From the NCBI GenBank assembly GCA_951804985.1, contig OX638135.1:8454358-8518357 (forward strand): DNA of 64,000 bases. The letters are read 5' to 3'. Below the pieces are notes generated by a model, which was not told where the DNA came from, did no database searches, and was given only the letters and a program-made list of their open reading frames with translations. The position numbers and the translations under genes were made by a program. This DNA is from Dryomyza anilis. Lineage: Eukaryota > Arthropoda > Insecta > Diptera > Dryomyzidae. Below, piece after piece: positions 22,770 through 32,684 of the stretch (position 1 is its first letter; each line of letters begins with the position of its first letter).

Positions 22770-23382
22770 TGGTATCCTGCTCCTTACTATTTGTTTCTGA
22801 AGTCATACTTAGCCAATCGTCATTTCTATGTTAAACTGAAAGGTGAAACCTCAAAAATATGTGCTATTATCGCCGTTGTCCCACAAGGAAGTGTGTTGGG
22901 GCCAGTTCTCTACACCATATTTACAGCTGACTTGCCACGGCCATAATAGCAATCAGTTCAGTGCCAAGAGAATCTTCTATAATAATGCAAAGTCAACTAA
23001 ATAAAATTGAGGATTGGTTGAAGAAATGGAGAATTAACGTTAACTCTGATAAGTCTGTACAGGTCACTTTTGCTTTAAGAAAAGGTGACTATCCACCTGT
23101 CACACTAAATGGTTCGCAAATACGTCACAGTGATTATGTCAAATACCTTGGACTTCATCTTGATCGCAGACTTACATGGAAGAATCTCATCAAGGCTAAA
23201 CAAAAACAACTCAGTATTTACACAATCAAAAAATGTATTGGCTACTTAATCCAAACTCGCAGCTGAGTTTAGAAAATAAGTTATTATTATATAAAGTCAT
23301 ATTAAAACCTGCATGGACCTACGGGATACAATTGTGGGGTACTGCAAGCAACTCGAATATTGAAATTCTACAATGGTATCAG
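22770..23382 (+). pseudogene. Jockey ORF2 RT fragment, copy 2
   Basis: Second copy of the segment at 12401-13344, without the SINE. It retains PQGSVLGP but has lost about 54 bp that carry the catalytic FADD (joint near 22935), so it cannot have RT activity. It keeps the LHLD stretch missing from copy 1. It is joined at 23383 to the same A2 LTR start, again with TCAG before it, so the Jockey-LTR junction was copied as one piece. Confidence 0.83.
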
Positions 23383-24124
23383 TGTTGTGAATTAGCGCAT
23401 ACATTTTTCTTTTCTTAATGGTTCTTCACTATTCATTCAGTTTTGGATGTTGCTGTACATATGTTGAGCGCATCATGATTTTATATCATGTTGTACTCAT
23501 ACTGTACAGCAACATGTTCATAGCATTGTCCCAACGCTTCACGTTGGCAACAATGTTAATAATTTGGCAAAACGATAAGGTTTGCGTAGAACACACCTCT
23601 TTCAAGTTAGCTTCCATAGTTAACAAAAGCTTGCGATAATTCGGCAAAGCGCTAAAACTTTACTTAGACCACACCTCTTTCAAGAGGCTTGCAATACAAA
23701 TTTCCATTGCATAATTTTGGGTCTATGTAAAAATAAGCAAAGCAGCGATTGCCAACAATTCTGATATTTCGCAATTGGTGTCAGCCAAAAACTGCAAGTC
23801 GGACTTTCTTCAAAAGTCACGTACACCAAAATTGAGTGAAAACCTCTCAAGGTCCGAGAGTGGGAAGAAGGACGTAGAACGAAGGGAGGAGGACGAAGGA
23901 CGTAAAAAAACCCAAATAGGATAATGGTGAGTTTTTAAAGTTTTGAATAAAAAAAAAATTTAACACATTCTAACTATTAAAAAAAAATCAATGAAAAATA
24001 AAATATATAAAATTAAATACACACTGAGATTCCAAACCACGGACCCTCCAGTGTATAATAGAAATATTAATTTAAAATAATATGGAAAGTAAAAAAAAGT
24101 ATTACGAAATATTACTTAAAATAT
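23383..24124 (+). repeat. Truncated A2 LTR and leader, copy 2
   Basis: LTR sequence runs from TGTTGTGAATTAG to 23840, then jumps to the leader (CTCTCAAGGTCCGAGAG, 23843 onward). The LTR 3' third and the primer-binding site are missing. The leader is then cut at 24124 by gypsy B. Confidence 0.8.
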
Positions 24125-24668
24125 TGTTACGAAAAGAGGCAATTTGCTCCACTGTGCAAGCAATCAACAATAATAAATGAGACACAAGACAATTCAGCGC
24201 ACTAAGCAATGTGTTAGAAAGAGACGGAAGATCATTCAGCGCACTATGCAATGTGCGAGAAAGAGATGGAAGATCAGCACATTAAAACACATGAGTGCGA
24301 ATGAGATGCCAATAGCATGCGTCATTCACGAAACGAGTAGAAGGTTCTCGAAACAAGTCGAAGCTTGTCGAAACGTGTCGAACTGATGCCTGCAGTATAT
24401 AAGGCCGCGCATCTGAGGCACTGTACTTCAGTTGTGATTTAATAGTGAACTAGTGCGTCTCGTGATTGAACATTGTAAAGACAAATTGTAGTAATTAAGC
24501 AGTTGATATAAGGATTATTCTTTAAGTTGTTATTTAAATTAATAAAGTTAATTAATACTAGTTGAAATAATACTAGTTAAAACGAAATATAAGTGCGTTT
24601 TTATTTTGTACACAATCCAGCGATACGAACTCGTAGAACAGTTTTCCGCAGACTGAATTTTCGTAACA
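24125..24668 (+). repeat. 5' LTR of gypsy B
   Basis: 544 bp from TGTTACGAAAAG to TTTTCGTAACA. It contains tandem CAATTCAGCGCACTAAGCAATGTG-type repeats near 24190-24260 and a TATA/Inr promoter. Its inverted, diverged relatives bound B' at 42497 and 48559. Confidence 0.93.
24396..24433 (+). promoter_or_regulatory. Predicted LTR core promoter of gypsy B (TATA + Inr)
   Basis: TATATAAG at 24396-24403 lies about 30 bases before TCAGTT (24428-24433), the arthropod initiator consensus; the predicted start is A24430. The same pair occurs in the 3' LTR at 29888-29895 and 29920-29925. Confidence 0.7.
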
Positions 24669-24690
24669 TTGGTGTCAGAAGTGGGATTGT
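24669..24690 (+). other. Primer-binding site of gypsy B
   Basis: TTGGTGTCAGAAGTGGGA directly follows the LTR. Its complement would be a tRNA 3' end ...TTCTGACACCA, consistent from memory with a tRNA-Leu acceptor (5' GTCAGAA). The same site is conserved, inverted, at about 45335-45352 in B'. Confidence 0.75.
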
Positions 24691-24698
24691 GATACAAA

Positions 24699-26024
24699 AT
24701 GGTTAAATTCGATCAACTTAAAGTCGACCAGCTAAAGAAGGAGCTGGCGATTCATAATCTTCCAACTGTAGGTACGAAAGTAGAGCTACAAAAGCGTCTA
24801 ATGGATGGCATTGACCTCGCAGAGCACGAGTTTGAAGTAGAAGCTGCAACAGCGTCATCGAAAAATGTGGACACGGAGCAAAAAGTACAGTCCCAAAGTT
24901 TTGATATGAGCCAGTTGCTCGGAGCAATACAACAACAGCTTCAAGAAAATTCGACCAGAATGGAACAGAAACTTCTAGAAAATTCAAAACAATTTCAAGA
25001 AAATTCCAAGCAGCTCAAAGCAGACCTTCTAGAGAATTCCAACAAACATCAAATAATAATGGAGGAAAAGATGCAGGAACATTCGAAGCAACTTCTGGAA
25101 GTTTCTAATACACTCCATGGCAAAGTAAACGAACTTGAGGCACATGTAAATGACATGGAAGGACAATTTGAAAAATTGGAAAATGGCATCGACAAAAAGT
25201 TCCAGAAAATGCAAGAAGATTTCGGTGCGTTACAGCTAAGTGGTTCGAAGCTGAAATCGCCGATTTACGATGGAACCACAGCGTTCAACATTTTCAAGCT
25301 TCAATTTGAGACAACGGCTGTTAGTAATCGATGGAACAATGAAGATAGCGTAGCAGCGCTTATTGTGACCCTGAAAGATGGAGCAGCCAAAGTATTGCAG
25401 ACTGTTCCAGAAAGCGATAGAAATAGTTACACAGCGGTTATGGCTGCACTGCAACGGAAATATGGCAGTGATCACATGAAGCAGATATACAGAATGGAAC
25501 TAAAGGGCCGAATGCAAAGAAAAGGTGAAAAATTGCAGGCGTATGCAGCGGACGTCGAGAGGCTTGCGCATTTGTCGTATTCAGATTCAGCAAGTGATTT
25601 CATAGAAAAGTGCAAAATCGAAGCGTTTGTTGATGGCATACGCGATCAGGAGACAAAACGTGCAACAGTGATTGCGTCCAAGGTAACATTTACGGAAACG
25701 GTTACCATCGCTCTAACACAGGAGACAGCAAATGCGTTGTGCCGATCGGCTCCAAAGGCGCGTAGAATTGATGTGGAGAACGATGATTTATTTCAAGTAG
25801 TGTGCCAAGCAGTTAAAGCAGGCGTTAAAACCGAACACACAGCTGGAAACCGAGACACCCAATTTAAAGGTAAATGCTACAACTGTGATACATATGGGCA
25901 TATGGCACGTGACTGTCGTAAAAAACGCAAGCGCTCAATAAATCAATCTGCAGATGAACCCAGTCATGAAGAAAGGCAGGATCATGTCAAAAATAGCGTA
26001 AATTTTGATCAAGCTTTAAACTAA
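24699..26024 (+). CDS. Gag polyprotein of gypsy B, SAP-like N-terminus
   Basis: Intact 441-codon frame. Residues about 5-40 have the two-helix pattern of a SAP domain (LKVDQLKKELAIHNLP ... VELQKRLM), a nucleic-acid-binding fold. Residues about 70-185 are a long Gln/Glu/Asn-rich coiled coil with repeated 'ENS' steps. Residues about 195-345 are the Ty3/gypsy capsid region (FNIFKLQFE ... RMELKGRMQRKGEKLQAYAADVERL). A single CCHC knuckle CYNCDTYGHMARDC follows at about 392-405. The ATG is 30 bases after the LTR and is matched in B'. The frame ends at TAA 26022, directly after a slippery heptamer. Gag would form particles in the cytoplasm; the SAP-like part is unusual and may bind chromatin or RNA. 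Confidence 0.92.
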   Translation: MVKFDQLKVDQLKKELAIHNLPTVGTKVELQKRLMDGIDLAEHEFEVEAATASSKNVDTEQKVQSQSFDMSQLLGAIQQQLQENSTRMEQKLLENSKQFQENSKQLKADLLENSNKHQIIMEEKMQEHSKQLLEVSNTLHGKVNELEAHVNDMEGQFEKLENGIDKKFQKMQEDFGALQLSGSKLKSPIYDGTTAFNIFKLQFETTAVSNRWNNEDSVAALIVTLKDGAAKVLQTVPESDRNSYTAVMAALQRKYGSDHMKQIYRMELKGRMQRKGEKLQAYAADVERLAHLSYSDSASDFIEKCKIEAFVDGIRDQETKRATVIASKVTFTETVTIALTQETANALCRSAPKARRIDVENDDLFQVVCQAVKAGVKTEHTAGNRDTQFKGKCYNCDTYGHMARDCRKKRKRSINQSADEPSHEERQDHVKNSVNFDQALN

Positions 26025-26057
26025 AACGAGTCAGATCTGCGGGGCACGATCTGACTC
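26015..26057 (+). promoter_or_regulatory. -1 ribosomal frameshift signal, gypsy B gag/pol
   Basis: TTTAAAC at 26015-26021 is phased T TTA AAC in gag, and the next codon is the gag stop. After a 6-base spacer (26022-26027) comes a perfect 10-bp stem, GAGTCAGATC (26028-26037) with GATCTGACTC (26048-26057), around a G-rich 10-base loop. The -1 frame runs without a stop from the heptamer through the protease motif DTGAS. This matches the established heptamer-spacer-stem design; activity is inferred, not shown. Confidence 0.85.
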
Positions 26058-29000
26058 CCATAACCGATTGCCCCAGAATCTCCATTTCACAAATTGCTCG
26101 AAAGCCAAATAGCTTAACTGTCGAAGGAGTCATTGATTGTACAGCATATATGGTAACATTGGATACGGGAGCTTCACACTCTATAATAAGAAGTAACCTT
26201 GTTAAGGACATAGTAGAGCCGCTTATCGGAATAAGATTGCAAACAGCGACAGGTGAAGAGGCTCCAATCAGAGGAAAAATTACCAAGGAAATCACTATTG
26301 GCACTACGACAGTTAAGCATGATTTTATAGTGGCGGAAATAGTAGACGAAATAATACTTGGCACTAGATTTAACAAGAAAAATTTTGAGTTATGCCAACA
26401 CAGAGATCCAACTAAACATTGATTGTGACCAGAGCCCGAAAAATATTGCTCATAAAAATAGAAAAATACCACCTAATTCAGAAGCAATTGTTTGGGCGAA
26501 ATTAAATGGAGATTGTGGGATAAGCAAGTTGTGGGTTATAGAAGCGAATGATGAGCAAATGAGCAGAAGTAATATTGTTGTCGGAAGAACATTAGTAGAA
26601 GCGACAAAAGACAAAGTTGTTCCAATAAGAGTTCTCAACATGGAAAACTCGTCCAAATTAATTAAAAAGGGAACAGTGATAGGCCAGTGTCAAGAGGCAT
26701 CAGCGATTATAAATTGTGAGTCAAATCCATCAAGGGACTACGGCACATCGCAAATAAACAAACAATCTACTCACAGGTTTATAAATGAGTGGACGAAGGA
26801 TTTGGGTGGCAAAGAAAAGAGTCAAGTGCAACAGTTAATTGACAAATATCGGTGTATATTTGCTGAAAACGGCCAAAAGAATGGCAGAACTGCCATTGTA
26901 AAACATCGAATAGACACTGGTGATTCTAACCCAATTCGTCAAGCACCAAGAAGGGTACCACTTGCGAAAAGAGACGAAGTATCACATTTGGTTGAAGAAA
27001 TGCACACAACTGGCGTGGTGGAACCATCTGACAGTCCATGGAGTTCACCAGTAGTATTGGTGAAAAAGAAGGACGGTAGTACTCGGTTCTGCGTTGACTA
27101 CCGAAAACTTAATGATGTCACCAAGAAAGATAGTTATCCACTGCCCAGAATCGATGACACCTTGGATACACTATCTAATGCTAAGTGGTGTTCAACGTTG
27201 GACTTGCAAAGCGGTTACTGGCAAGTAGAAATCGATAAGAAAGATCGAGAGAACACCGCATTCAGTACTGGAGATGGACTATGGCAATTTTTGGTAATGC
27301 CGTTTGGACTATGCAATGCCCCAGCAACATTCGAGCGGTTAATGGAGCACGTATTAAAAGGTTTACACTGGAAAACATGCCTAGTAAACCTTGATGACAT
27401 AATTGTTATGGGCAAGGATTTCAAAGAACATCTAAGAAATCTAGAGGAAGTATTTCTTCGATTGAAAAATGCGGGTCTACAACTTAGCCCAAATAAATGC
27501 TCACTTTTCAAGAAAGAAGTCAAGTATCTGGGTCATCGAGTTACCACGGAAGGAGTGCATACCGATGAGAATAAAATAGTTGCAGTCAAGGAGTGGCCCA
27601 GACCGCAAAATCTACATGGCCTACGAAGTTTCTTGGGGCTATGTACATACTACAGACGATTTTTTCCAGGTTTTGCCAATGTTGCAAACAGTCTTCATGA
27701 GTTGACAAGAAAGAACCGCGAATTTCAATGGAGCGATGATCAAGAAAGTGCATTTTTGAAATTAAAAGGTCTGCTGTGCTCGGCACCAATTCTTGCGTAT
27801 CCAATTCCAGGTGAGAAATTTATACTTTAAACGGATGCAAGTGGATACGGAATAGGCGGAGTTCTCTCTCAAGTGATCAATGGGCAAGAAAAAGTGATCG
27901 CATACTACAGTAAAACATTGTCCAAGCCCGAGCGAAATTACTGTGTCACCAGGAGGGAGCTTCTTGCAGTAATTGAAAGTGTGAAAAATTTCCATAAGTA
28001 TCTGTACGGACAACAGTTACACTTAAGAACCGATCACGCAGTACTACGATGGTTACTTCAGTTCAAAGATCCGGAAGGTCAAATTGCGCGTTGGATAGAA
28101 AGATTGCAGAGCTACGATTTCTCAATCGAACATCGTAAAGGAGGAAACCATGGAAATGCAGATGCTCTGTCACGACGCCCATGTAAACTAGAATGCAGAC
28201 ATTGTTCAAGAGCGGAAGGAAAAGAAAACATAATTGACATTCGTTTGCTAAATGTTTTGCCCGATGAAAAATGGACTCCGGAACAAATTCAAATTGATGA
28301 AAAGAGTGATCCCGACCTCACAAAAATCATGATGTTCAAGGAACAGCAAAGAAAACCATCATGGGAAGATATAGCTGCCGACAGTGTCATAACTAAAGCT
28401 TACTGGGCACAGTGGCAGAGCTTAAAGCTACAAGATGGTTGCTTATATCGTGTATGGGAAAATGAAGATGGCACATCCGCTCGAAGTTTGATTATTGTTC
28501 CCAAGACAAAAATAAAAGAGATATTAGCGGAATACCATGGTGGATCTAGTGGTGGTCATTTGGACATTAATAAAACGGTCGAGAAGGTAAAGAAACGTTT
28601 TTATTGGATTGGGTGCCAAGAGTCAGTCGCCGATTGGATTCGCAGTTGCCCGCAATGTGTACCAGCAAAAGGACCATAAGTCAGAAGTCGCGGCAGGATG
28701 TATCAATACAACGTGGGAGCACCATTCGAGCGTATTGCCATGGATGTCGCCGGGCCGTTTCCAATCAGTGATGCGGGGAATAAGTATGTGCTTGTCGTCA
28801 TTGACTACTTCAGCAAGTGGCCTGAAGTGTATCCCATGCCGAATCAAGAAGCCACAACAGTTGCGGATGCATTAGTTTACAACTGGGTAAGCCGTTTTGG
28901 AGTACCGTTGGAATTGCATTCAGATCAAGGAAGAAATTTTGAGTCTGCTGTATTTAAAGAAGTATGCAAAGTCCTCAACATACACAAAACACGAACAACG

Positions 29001-29579
29001 CCTTTGCACCCGCAATCAGACGGCATGGTGGAGAGATTCAATCGGAGTTTGGAAGAGTATCTCAGAAAAGTGGTTGATAAAAATCAAAAATATTGGGATA
29101 CACACATACCACTATTCCTCATGGCTTATCGAACGGCGGTTCATGATACCACAGCAACTTCACCATCTAAAATTGTTTTTGGAACAGACTTAAGATTACC
29201 TGCGGATTTAAAGTTTGGTGCGAGCCCTTCAGCTGGAATTCCTGTACACGATTATGTTTCCAGGAAAAGTGAAGAAATGAACGAAGTGCATCAGTTTGTA
29301 AGGCAGCGTACACAATTTGCGAGTGATAAGATGAAGGCCAGATACGACTTGCGCTCAAATTCAGAGGGATTTACGGAAGGACAACTTGTTTTGCTCTATA
29401 ACCCACAAAGGAAGAAAGGCTTATCCCCTAAGTTACAAACACACTAGGAAGGACCATATAAGATAATTAAAAGAATTAATGATGTAGTGTATCGGATTCA
29501 GAATACTGTGGGCGTTAGACGAAAAATGAAAGTAGTACATTTAGAAAGGTTGGCGCCGTATAGAGAGAGAGAGGATTAA
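26019..29579 (+). pseudogene. Pol of gypsy B: PR, RT, RNase H, integrase; decayed
   Basis: Reached by -1 frameshift. Protease DTGASHS is at about 26160. The protease frame ends at 26422, and RT continues in another frame from about 26370, so an indel has occurred there. RT has LDLQSGYWQ and a catalytic box reading NLDD (27387-27398) where YLDD is normal, a one-base change. TAA at 27828 precedes RNase H (TDASGYGIGG, TRRELLAVIE, TDHAVLRW). The integrase finger (HGGSSGGH ... CPQC) ends at a TAA at 28677. The integrase core D, D, E (MDVAGPF, HSDQGRNF, MVERFN; D-35-E spacing) is intact to a TAG at 29445, after which a 'PYRERED' end follows. All but the protease lies in one frame. Confidence 0.92.
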
Positions 29580-29599
29580 CATCTGTTCGGGACGAACAG

Positions 29600-29616
29600 A
29601 TTTAGGTGGAGGGCAG
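29600..29616 (+). other. Polypurine tract of gypsy B
   Basis: ATTTAGGTGGAGGGCAG lies directly before the 3' LTR, the place where plus-strand synthesis starts. The same tract is present, inverted, beside the left LTR of B' (43157 onward). Confidence 0.75.
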
Positions 29617-30160
29617 TGTTACGAAAAGAGGCAATTCGCTCCACTGTGCAAGCAATCAACAATAATAAATGAGACGCAAGACAATTCAGCGCACTAAGCA
29701 ATGTGTTAGAAAGAGACGGAAGATCATTCAGCGCACTATGCAATGTGCGAGAAAGAGATGGAAGATCAGCACATTAAAACACATGAGTGCGAATGAGATG
29801 CCAATAGCATGCGTCATTCACGAAACGAGTAGAAGGTTCTCGAAACAAGTCGAAGCTTGTCGAAACGTGTCGAACTGATGCCTGCAGTATATAAGGCCGC
29901 GCATCTGAGGCACTGTACTTCAGTTGTGATTTAATAGTGAACTAGTGCGTCTCGTGATTGAACATTGTAAAGACAAATTGTAGTAATTAAGCTGTTGATA
30001 TAAGGATTATTCTTTAAGTTGTTATTTAAATTAATAAAGTTAATTAATACTAGTTGAAATAATACTAGTTAAAACCAAATATAAATGCGTTTTTATTTTG
30101 TACACAATCCAGCGATAAGAACTCGTAGAACAGTTTTCCGTAGACTGAATTTTCGTAACA
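29617..30160 (+). repeat. 3' LTR of gypsy B
   Basis: Same length and ends as the 5' LTR, with about seven substitutions seen. It is followed by ATAT, the right copy of the target duplication, and then by A2 leader sequence (AATAATATATAATAAAAATATG), as at 17343. Confidence 0.93.
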
Positions 30161-30199
30161 ATATAATAATATATAATAAAAATATGACAATAAATAATA

Positions 30200-30742
30200 A
30201 CCAGTTGGGAAGGTTAGATCACATGGGAAATTTTAAAGTAGGTGTAATTATGATAGTTAGGATTATCAAAATTATAGTCGGTCTAAGTCGACTATAAATA
30301 CCCTACACATATGTGTGGTTACTATTCAAAGTGATATGTAGGTCACCAGGGTATACGAATCCTGAAAATAACTACAAACATTCAATCGCTGAAGAATTTC
30401 CATTCATTTGATACCCATATTTACAAATGGGTAGGTGTAACAAATTTCGATTTTTTTTTTTTGTGAACCACAAGTCTTTTTGCCGGAAAACATTATTATA
30501 ATGTATTTGAGCATGATATCAATATATATTTGACCAAAAAAGTTTACCTAAGCACGTATACATAAAAATTGATCTTTATATGTACATTTTATATGAGGTA
30601 TTTGAACATAAGTGGTCGGATCATAGGTCGCAATGGACCGATCTCGCCAATTTTTTCGCACATACAGCGTAGGTATATTAGTAATCTAAGTTATAAGTTT
30701 CATTTATCTAGCTCTTCTATTTTAAAAGTAGTAGGGATTTCA

Positions 30743-30792
<50 letters not shown>

Positions 30793-30953
30793 GGACGGAC
30801 GGACGGACAGACGGACATCGCTAAATCGACTCAGGAGGTCATGCTGATCAAGAATATATATACTTTTCCATACCGGAGATGCTTCCTTCTGGGTGTTACA
30901 AACGGCGTACCAAACTGAATATACCCTTTCACTCTTAGTGTAGGGTATAAAAA
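30200..30953 (+). mobile_element. mini-me/DINE-like element, long (GTCY)n tract
   Basis: Complete copy inserted in the A2 leader. It has the ACCAGTTGGG start, hairpin, a 12-base CCAATTTTTTCG stretch missing from some copies, a long tetranucleotide tract (30743-30817) and core with GGGTATAAAAA end. Leader sequence resumes at 30954. Confidence 0.88.
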
Positions 30954-32408
30954 TACACACTGCGAATCCGAACTCCGGACCCTCCAGTGTATAATAAAAT
31001 AATTCATACTATTAGTATGTAAATTATAATTCTCATTAAATATAAAACGATAACACTATAAAATCAAACAAATATTTATATTCAAAACGTATCAGTTTTT
31101 CGCAGCACTGAATAATAATAAAATTGTATATCAAATTAAATGGAAATTAAAATGCAATCAAAAAATCAGTATATAATAATTTATGAAATTATAATTTACA
31201 AAATAATTTATAAATTATTAAATCAAAAATACAATATAAAATATTTAAATCAAAATATGAAACATTAATTATTTTTCAAAATGTAAAAATTTCATAAGTA
31301 AAGGTAAACAAAGGACAAATATACCACGAACCAAATTAAGAAATAGTTAATTACACTGTCGACAATCAAAATGGGTACCGAAAATATTTTGAAACTCGTA
31401 CGTTATTTGGTTCCCTGCTTTTCTGCAGCAGATTCACCATTATTAAAAACAGAAATTTACAGATTTATTGAAGGTTGTAAAGCTGCGAAGCTTGGAATTT
31501 AAGATTCAGAGAATAATGTATTTATTAAATGCGTTAGGTTACGATTGAATGGGGATGCTTATGACTTCGTAAGGTCAAGAAATTTCGAAAAAATAGAAGA
31601 TTTATACGATTTGCTAAAAAATACATACTTAGAAGTAGTTTCCTTAGATTCAGTACTACAAAAGATTAGACAAACTATCAAAATAGTGGAGAAAAGTTGA
31701 GGGCATTTGCCAGACGGTTATATGGATTACAATTCATGGCATTGGATATATGTTTTTTCTGTAAAAAGTACAGAAAAAACATAAGTATTGATGACGTGTC
31801 CAGATTAGAGTTGTTGGATTTAGTTCTGACTTCTTTCAAAATTGGAGTTCGGGATCCAACAATAAAAATTATAATGTTTGTCAAACACATTAGATGCAGT
31901 CAAACACATTAGATGCATTGTTAGATGAAGCTCTAAATGTGGAAGCTCTTATGCAGTGAGAACCATGGTCGAAACAGGACAATTATAATTTTAAGGAAGA
32001 AACTTTTCAAAAAGCAATGAGCAAAGAAAAACGTTAGCAGATGAATTTGGACAAGTAATTAATAATGATGATATAAATTCCGAAATAGGGAGAACATTTC
32101 AAATATGTTCCTTTTGTAAAAAATCAGGACATAGGGAAGATTGCTGGAATGGGAAAAATATGCCTTTCTGCAAAGAGTGTCAAACTTATGAACATGAATC
32201 TAATTGGAAATATGGAAATAATAAAATGAAAAATATGAATACACCTGCAAATTATACACAACAAGGTGATAATAATAATCAAATGAAAAATAATACAAGT
32301 AATATGAAATGCTCATGGTATAATAGAAAAGGGCATACAATAACTAATTGTTATGCGGAAAAAAATATAGAATCAGCTACAGGTAATATAGTTAGGCCGG
32401 AAGTTGTA
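30954..32408 (+). pseudogene. A2 leader and gag, copy 2, broken
   Basis: Leader 30954-31370, then gag from ATG 31371. It carries the same TAA ('KLGI*'), the same frameshift and the same TGA after 'ALMQ' as copy 1. In addition it has a 20-bp tandem repeat of GTCAAACACATTAGATGCA at about 31880-31918, and a frameshift near 32005. The knuckle region (32110-32370) matches copy 1. It is cut at about 32408 after 'VRPEVVD' by a partial mini-me. Confidence 0.84.
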
Positions 32409-32410
32409 GA

Positions 32411-32684
32411 CATACATACAGCGTAGGTATATTAGTAATCTAAGTTATAAGTTTCATTTATCTAGCTCTTCTATTTTAAAAGTAGTAGGGATTTCAACAG
32501 ACAGACAGACAGACAGACGGACAGACATACAGACGGACAGACAGACGGACATCGCTAAATCGACTCAGGAGGTCATGATCAAGAATATATATACTTTTCC
32601 ATACCGGAGATGCTTCCTTCTGGGTGTTACAAACGGCGTACCAAACTGAATATACCCTTTCACTCTTAGTGTAGGGTATAAAAA
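32411..32684 (+). mobile_element. mini-me/DINE-like element, 3' part
   Basis: Begins at CATACAGCGTAGGTATATT, includes (GTCY)n (32498-32551) and core, and ends GGGTATAAAAA before A2 leader. It is the repeat seen at 30661-30953, carried along by the tandem duplication, and lacks the element's first half. Confidence 0.85.

Larger units (their letters stand above)
24125..30160 (+). mobile_element. Gypsy B, 6036-bp LTR retrotransposon, nearly complete
   Basis: Two 544-bp LTRs (24125-24668 and 29617-30160) start TGTTACG and end CGTAACA, and differ at roughly seven positions by eye (about 1.3%). A 4-bp duplication ATAT (24121-24124 and 30161-30164) flanks it, and the empty site survives at 17335-17350. 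Internal order is PBS, gag, protease, RT, RNase H, integrase, polypurine tract. Gag is intact. Pol carries an indel and three nonsense codons. It is inserted in the A2 leader. Confidence 0.93.

Noticed and set aside
24177..24386. Arg/Lys-rich ORF in gypsy B LTRs, repeated at several sites
   Set aside because: Lies upstream of the predicted LTR start site within tandem LTR repeats; its recurrence follows LTR copy number.
30743..30817. CRISPR-like or protein-coding repeat array (GACAGACAGACA...)
   Set aside because: A pure tetranucleotide microsatellite without spacers, inside a mini-me element in a eukaryotic genome.
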